DNA of 64,000 bases from Eucommia ulmoides. Taxonomy: Eukaryota > Streptophyta > Magnoliopsida > Garryales > Eucommiaceae. The notes beneath the pieces were generated by a model. The model was not told the origin of the DNA and did no database searches. It saw only the letters and a list, made by a program, of their open reading frames with translations. Positions 60,238 to 64,000 of the stretch are shown piece after piece. Where the stretch lies: positions 16,489,743 through 16,553,742 of the forward strand of contig CM028333.1 in NCBI GenBank assembly GCA_016647705.1, written 5' to 3'. The translations under genes were made by a program, and so were the position numbers. Each line of letters starts with the position of its first letter. Within the stretch, counting starts at the first letter, position 1.

Positions 60238-61458
60238 TTACCGTTCGATGCCAACTAAGGTTATACACAACCTTAGTTTGTTAATTGTCACCGTCTTTGT
60301 TAACATATCCGTAGGATTTTCTTGAGTATGGATCTTCTCAAGTGCAATTGAGCCTTTCTCCAATAAAGACCAAATGAAGTGGAACTTGATATCGATATGT
60401 TTTGTCCTTGAATAGAAAGCATAGTTCTTCGCCAAGTGTATAGCACTTTGACTGTTGCTATATAACTTAGGATCCTTTTGTAGTTGTCCCAACTGTTCCA
60501 TCAAGTGATTGAGTCACACCATCTCCTTGCACGCTTCTGTAGCTGCAACATATTTGCTTCAGTTGTTGAAATGGCCACCACTTTTTGCAATTGAGATGTC
60601 CAACTTATCGCAGCACTACCAAGGGTAAAGACGTACCCTGTGGTACTCCTCCTACTATCAATGTCGCCCGCAAGATCCGAATTAATATATCCTTACAAGC
60701 TAACAGTATCACCCCTATAACACAACGTCCAATCTTTGGTACCAGCAAGATACCGAAAGATCCACTTAACTGTCTTCCAATGCTCTTTCCCGGGATTGCT
60801 CGTAAATCTACTCACAACTCCCATTGCATGAGCAATGTCTGGACGCGTGCAAAGCATGGCGTACATGAGGCTTTCGATGGCCGAAGTATATGGTAATTTA
60901 GTCATCTCTTCACGTTCCTCCACTATTATTGGTGATTGTTCCTTGGAGAGTCTGAAGTGCCTAGCTAGAGGTGTACCAACCGATTTGGCATCTTCCATGT
61001 TAAATCTCATGAGTACTTTATCCACGTACTCCGCTTATGACAATTTCAAGATTTTCTTCTTCCTGTCCCTATAAATTCACATCCTAATGAACTATTTTAC
61101 CGAGCCAAGATCCTTTATTACAAATTCCTCAGACAATTTTCGTTTAAAACTAGAGATCTCCTTCATGCTAGGTCCTGCAACTAGCATGTCATCCACATAT
61201 AAAATAAGAATCAAATAAGAAGTCTCTATTTCCTTGAAGTAACAACAATGATTAGAATTGCACTTGTAGAAGCCATTGTTCTTCATGAAACTATCAAACT
61301 TCTTATACCACTATCTTAGAGCTTGTTTCAAGCCATACAAGCTCTTCTTCAGCTTATATACCAATTCTTCTTTTCCCTCAACCACATGCTCCTGTGGTTG
61401 ATGCATGTAGATATCTTCTTCAACATACCATAAAGAAATACAGTTTTCACATCCAACT
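60238..61458 (-). pseudogene. copia reverse transcriptase and RNase H remnant
   Basis: Blocks read in order on minus: LDVKTVFLYG at the truncated edge, YLILILYVDDMLVAG (the YVDD active site), SEEFVIKDLG, KLPYTSAIESLMYAMLCTRP, and FTSNPGKEHWKTVKWIFRYL. They end with SQSAIHLAKNYAFYSRTKHI and a degraded ENPTDMLTK. Stops and frame changes occur near 61040-61090 and 60540. Confidence 0.85.
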
Positions 61459-61842
61459 TGTAAGACCCCAATTACAGCATGTACGTCATTCGGGGTGAAA
61501 TTGGGTCAATAAAAAATTCAAATTCAAAATCTAGGGGTCAATTCGCAATTTAGAAACATTAAATCCAAACTTTGGGGGGGTAAATTGACATTTAATTTTT
61601 TATTAAAACTTAAAGGGGTGAAATTGAAAATCTTAGAAACTTTTTAAAAGTTGCAATTGATTAAAATTAAGATTTAAAGGAAGTTGGGGGAGGAAAGAGT
61701 AATTAATTAAAAAGTTTATTATATATATATATATGCTGGTGATCGGACGAGCCACCGCCAGCAGGAAATAGGGAGAACGACGTGGCAAGCTTGGAGGAAA
61801 TCAACCCACTAAATACATGCAATATATACGTGTAATGATAAT

Positions 61843-61873
<31 letters not shown>

Positions 61874-63377
61874 CATCTCATAAAAATCTGAAATTTAAAA
61901 AGAAAATCAAGAAATAGAGAGAGAGAGGAAGGTCGGCAGTAGACTCCGGTAGTGCGTGTGTGTGTCCGTCCGGCCGGCCGATGGGGTGTATGTGTGTCGC
62001 TGGTGAAGTAAGCACCGTTCATACGACCGTCGTTCGGAGAGTAGGTGTAAAGCTGTGTGCATGTGGGTGTTGGGTCGTGGGTGCTCTGCTTTTTTTTTTT
62101 TTTTTTTTCTTTCCAGAAGTGGATGTGGGTAGGTGTGTGTGTTGTCGTCGATTTCAGGTAAGGGAGTAATAAGCCATCGTCGTCGGTCTACTGTGAGTGT
62201 GTAGGTGTGTGATCATCGATGGCATAGGGGTGTTCCTCCGGTGTGAGGCTGGGTGCTCTCGGTCAGAGTGTTAGAGAGAGAGAGGAGGTGGGTATCGGTT
62301 TCGAGTAAGTGTTTCGTTCGACGTCATGGGTGCTCCGTCTTCGTGGGTGTGTGGCGTGATCGGAGCAAGGTCGGTTGCCGGCGAGTCCCTGAGCAGAAAC
62401 AGAAAACGAAGTGAGAGAGAGGGAGTCGTCGGTGATGTCGTCGTCCGGCGGGAAGTCCGTTCAGTCGATGGTGACTGTGGGGGGGGGGAGGAGGGCGTGT
62501 GTTCGATGTTTGGGGTGTGTGTAATTGGTGATGGTGTGCTTGTGTTGGGAGGAGATCGGTGGGTGACTGGTTCAAACCGAAACTGAAACAGAAGCCGACG
62601 CAGAGAAGAGAAAAAGGAAAAAAAAAAAAAAAGAAGGAAGAAAAAAAAAAAGAAAAAAAAAAAGGAGAATTACACAAACCACCCCACTGGAAATTTAAAA
62701 CCCCTCTCGTGGTCGCCAAACGATTCGGAAACAGGTAAAATTTCAATCGATTAATAATTTTCGTTAAATTAAATTTTATTTAGCGTTACAAATCCCAAAA
62801 TCGTAATAATTTCCTAACGATGAATTAATTTTAATTACGTGGTACAGAAAATAGTAACGATTCAGAATATAGAGTCTGCATTACATGATTCAGATGTTTT
62901 AGAAAAGATATTAATTTAGACTCTGTTACTATTAGGCTCGCAGGCACCGGTGTCCCGATAGAGTATGGTCAGTGAAGGTTTTGAAGAGCAGTTTACGAGG
63001 TGAGTGTACTGTCTTTTGCCCAAATTATTTTTCATATAAAATAGCTGTACTGAGACTGAATGATTTTATAAAACGATATGGATCAAGCAGGTTTTAGGAT
63101 GAGTGAGTAAAAATAGATTTTCTTGAGATTACAATAGTTTTCAAAAGAAAGTTAAGAATGATTTTCATTGGATTCGGTAGTTTAAAAAGAGAGTGAAAAA
63201 ATGGTTTTGTTAAAAAATCAGACGTTTTTTTAAAGTAAAAGAAATATATAATTTTGGATTAAAAATCAGTTTTGAACTAATAGAGAGTGATGGTTGAGAT
63301 TTGCCGACATTGATTAGACGATAATATTGATTTGTGAATTGATGATGACGTTATTAATTTGACAATGTTATGGTATT

Positions 63378-63491
63378 TATCTGCTTCGGTAGAGTGATGT
63401 GATCCGCTTCGGCGGAGTGATGTTTATCTACTCCGGCAGAGTGATGTTAGACGTTTATACTGCGCAGTGATTATCCACTTCAGCGGAGTGA
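63378..63491. repeat. Degenerate tandem array, unit about 23-26 bp
   Basis: Units follow the pattern T(C)GCTTCGG(C/T)(A/G)GAGTGATG(T)TTATC, repeated about five times (GCTTCGGTAGAGTGATG, GCTTCGGCGGAGTGATG, ACTCCGGCAGAGTGATG, and weaker copies). Each unit is a short near-palindrome centred on CGGCGGAG. Confidence 0.8.
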
Positions 63492-63582
63492 TGGGTGTTC
63501 GTAGGAAGGCATATCCTACGGATGGTACGGTATCATTGCAAACTCCTGATCGTGAGGTTAAAACGATCACTAAGACTGGCCA

Positions 63583-63585
<3 letters not shown>

Positions 63586-63625
<40 letters not shown>

Positions 63626-63637
63626 TGTGTGTGTGTT
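63586..63637. repeat. (GT)n microsatellite
   Basis: About 25 GT units with one interruption (TAT). Confidence 0.95.
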
Positions 63638-64000
63638 TGAGAAGATATTTTAAGATGTGATAATTTGCTTATACTGAGTGATTTATCATTTATATGGTGA
63701 TTGGTATGATTCTTATACTAAATGATTTTGCATGGGACTTATATGTAGTGATTTATTCTCACTACTAGTATTATGAAAATCTTTGCGAGCTACGTAATGT
63801 TTACATATTTAAGCTTGATCCATTTAGATGTTATAGAATAAACTGGTATTACTATAAAAATGTTTTACTAAAAAGGCAGTACACTCGTAGGTACAACGGC
63901 TAGGAGTCGGTCCCCTACTGGCACTAGGTAGAGCTACGTGATGGAGTCATATAGGCGTTGGAGAGAGGCTATCAAAGGCGAACCTATAAAAGGTTCATGG

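Larger units (their letters stand above)
59624..61458 (-). mobile_element. Ty1/copia fragment (3' half) truncated by a later insertion
   Basis: The minus-strand 3' LTR is 59624-60120 (starts TGTTAAGAGTTGAAGAC, ends CAATCCCCAACA) and is preceded by the polypurine tract AAAGTGGGAGAT. RNase H and reverse transcriptase remnants extend to 61458, where an LTR-like TGTAAGACCCC begins. The remaining 5' half would lie beyond the window. Confidence 0.82.
61459..64000. mobile_element. LTR-like element (TGTAAGACCCC...), incomplete at window end
   Basis: It begins TGTAAGACCCCAATTAC within the copia reverse transcriptase region. The content is LTR-like: AT-rich start, poly-A and poly-T runs, G/T-rich stretches (61925-62590), five degenerate tandem units of GCTTCGGCGGAGTGATG (63378-63491) and a GT microsatellite. 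No coding region is convincing. The right boundary lies outside the window, so a target duplication cannot be tested. Confidence 0.5.

Noticed and set aside
61801-62746. Several frames in the G/T-rich segment (for example 62326-62586 plus, 62324-62746 minus)
   Set aside because: They are open by composition only, with no recognisable domain, and lie inside the LTR-like element.

Overview
This is a stretch of nuclear DNA from a flowering plant, most likely a eudicot. It has AT-rich spacers, GT-AG introns and plant-specific gene families, and more than half of it is decayed LTR retrotransposon and small DNA-transposon sequence. The left 42 kb is a gene neighbourhood and the right 22 kb is a nested transposon graveyard. 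No prokaryotic, organellar or viral segment was seen.

Gene neighbourhood. Five protein genes can be traced exon by exon with frame preserved at every junction: (1) 597-6243, plus strand, 8 exons, an alpha/beta-hydrolase of the family-I lipase type; (2) 7395-11963, minus, 11 exons, the AP-1 clathrin adaptor medium subunit (mu); (3) 13146-17527, minus, 10 exons, a LysM receptor-like kinase of the LYK3 type; (4) 19771-24133, minus, 8 exons, the meiotic pairing protein PHS1, with one GC-AG intron; (5) 32167-42137, minus, 7 exons, a class II ribose-phosphate pyrophosphokinase (PRS3-like) with an intron 1 of about 8.3 kb. From memory, PRS3, PHS1, AP-1 mu and the lipase lie close together on Arabidopsis chromosome 1 (At1g10700, At1g10710, At1g10730, At1g10740), so this looks like conserved microsynteny with a LysM kinase added. 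The five genes do not form one pathway; what they share is ancestral gene order.

Transposons among the genes. A complete but inactivated Ty1/copia element (25280-30355, 5-bp target duplication GTGTT) separates PHS1 from PRS3. Intron 1 of PRS3 holds a small chromovirus (Ty3/gypsy with a chromodomain, 33462-38589) whose 3' LTR abuts exon 2 and seems to supply the intron's 3' splice site. The same intron holds two related short transposons in tandem, one carrying a broken copy of a glyoxal/galactose-oxidase-like gene. Small inverted-repeat elements lie in introns of the lipase and LYK genes and between LYK and PHS1.

Right part (43-64 kb). In order: a TGTAATACCC-type solo-LTR-like block; head-to-head LTRs of a TGGCGCC-primed element, one of them split by a 2.5-kb solo-LTR-like insert and followed by a third truncated copy; AT-rich DNA; a non-autonomous Athila/Tat-like element with a 5-bp AATAC target duplication (51820-56895), inserted into an older retroelement reading frame; the terminus of a CACTA transposon (58295) with a possible host-gene-like first exon; and a copia fragment on the minus strand broken at 61459 by a further LTR-like element that runs off the window.

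All protein calls come from reading translations and family motifs by eye; no database search was run.
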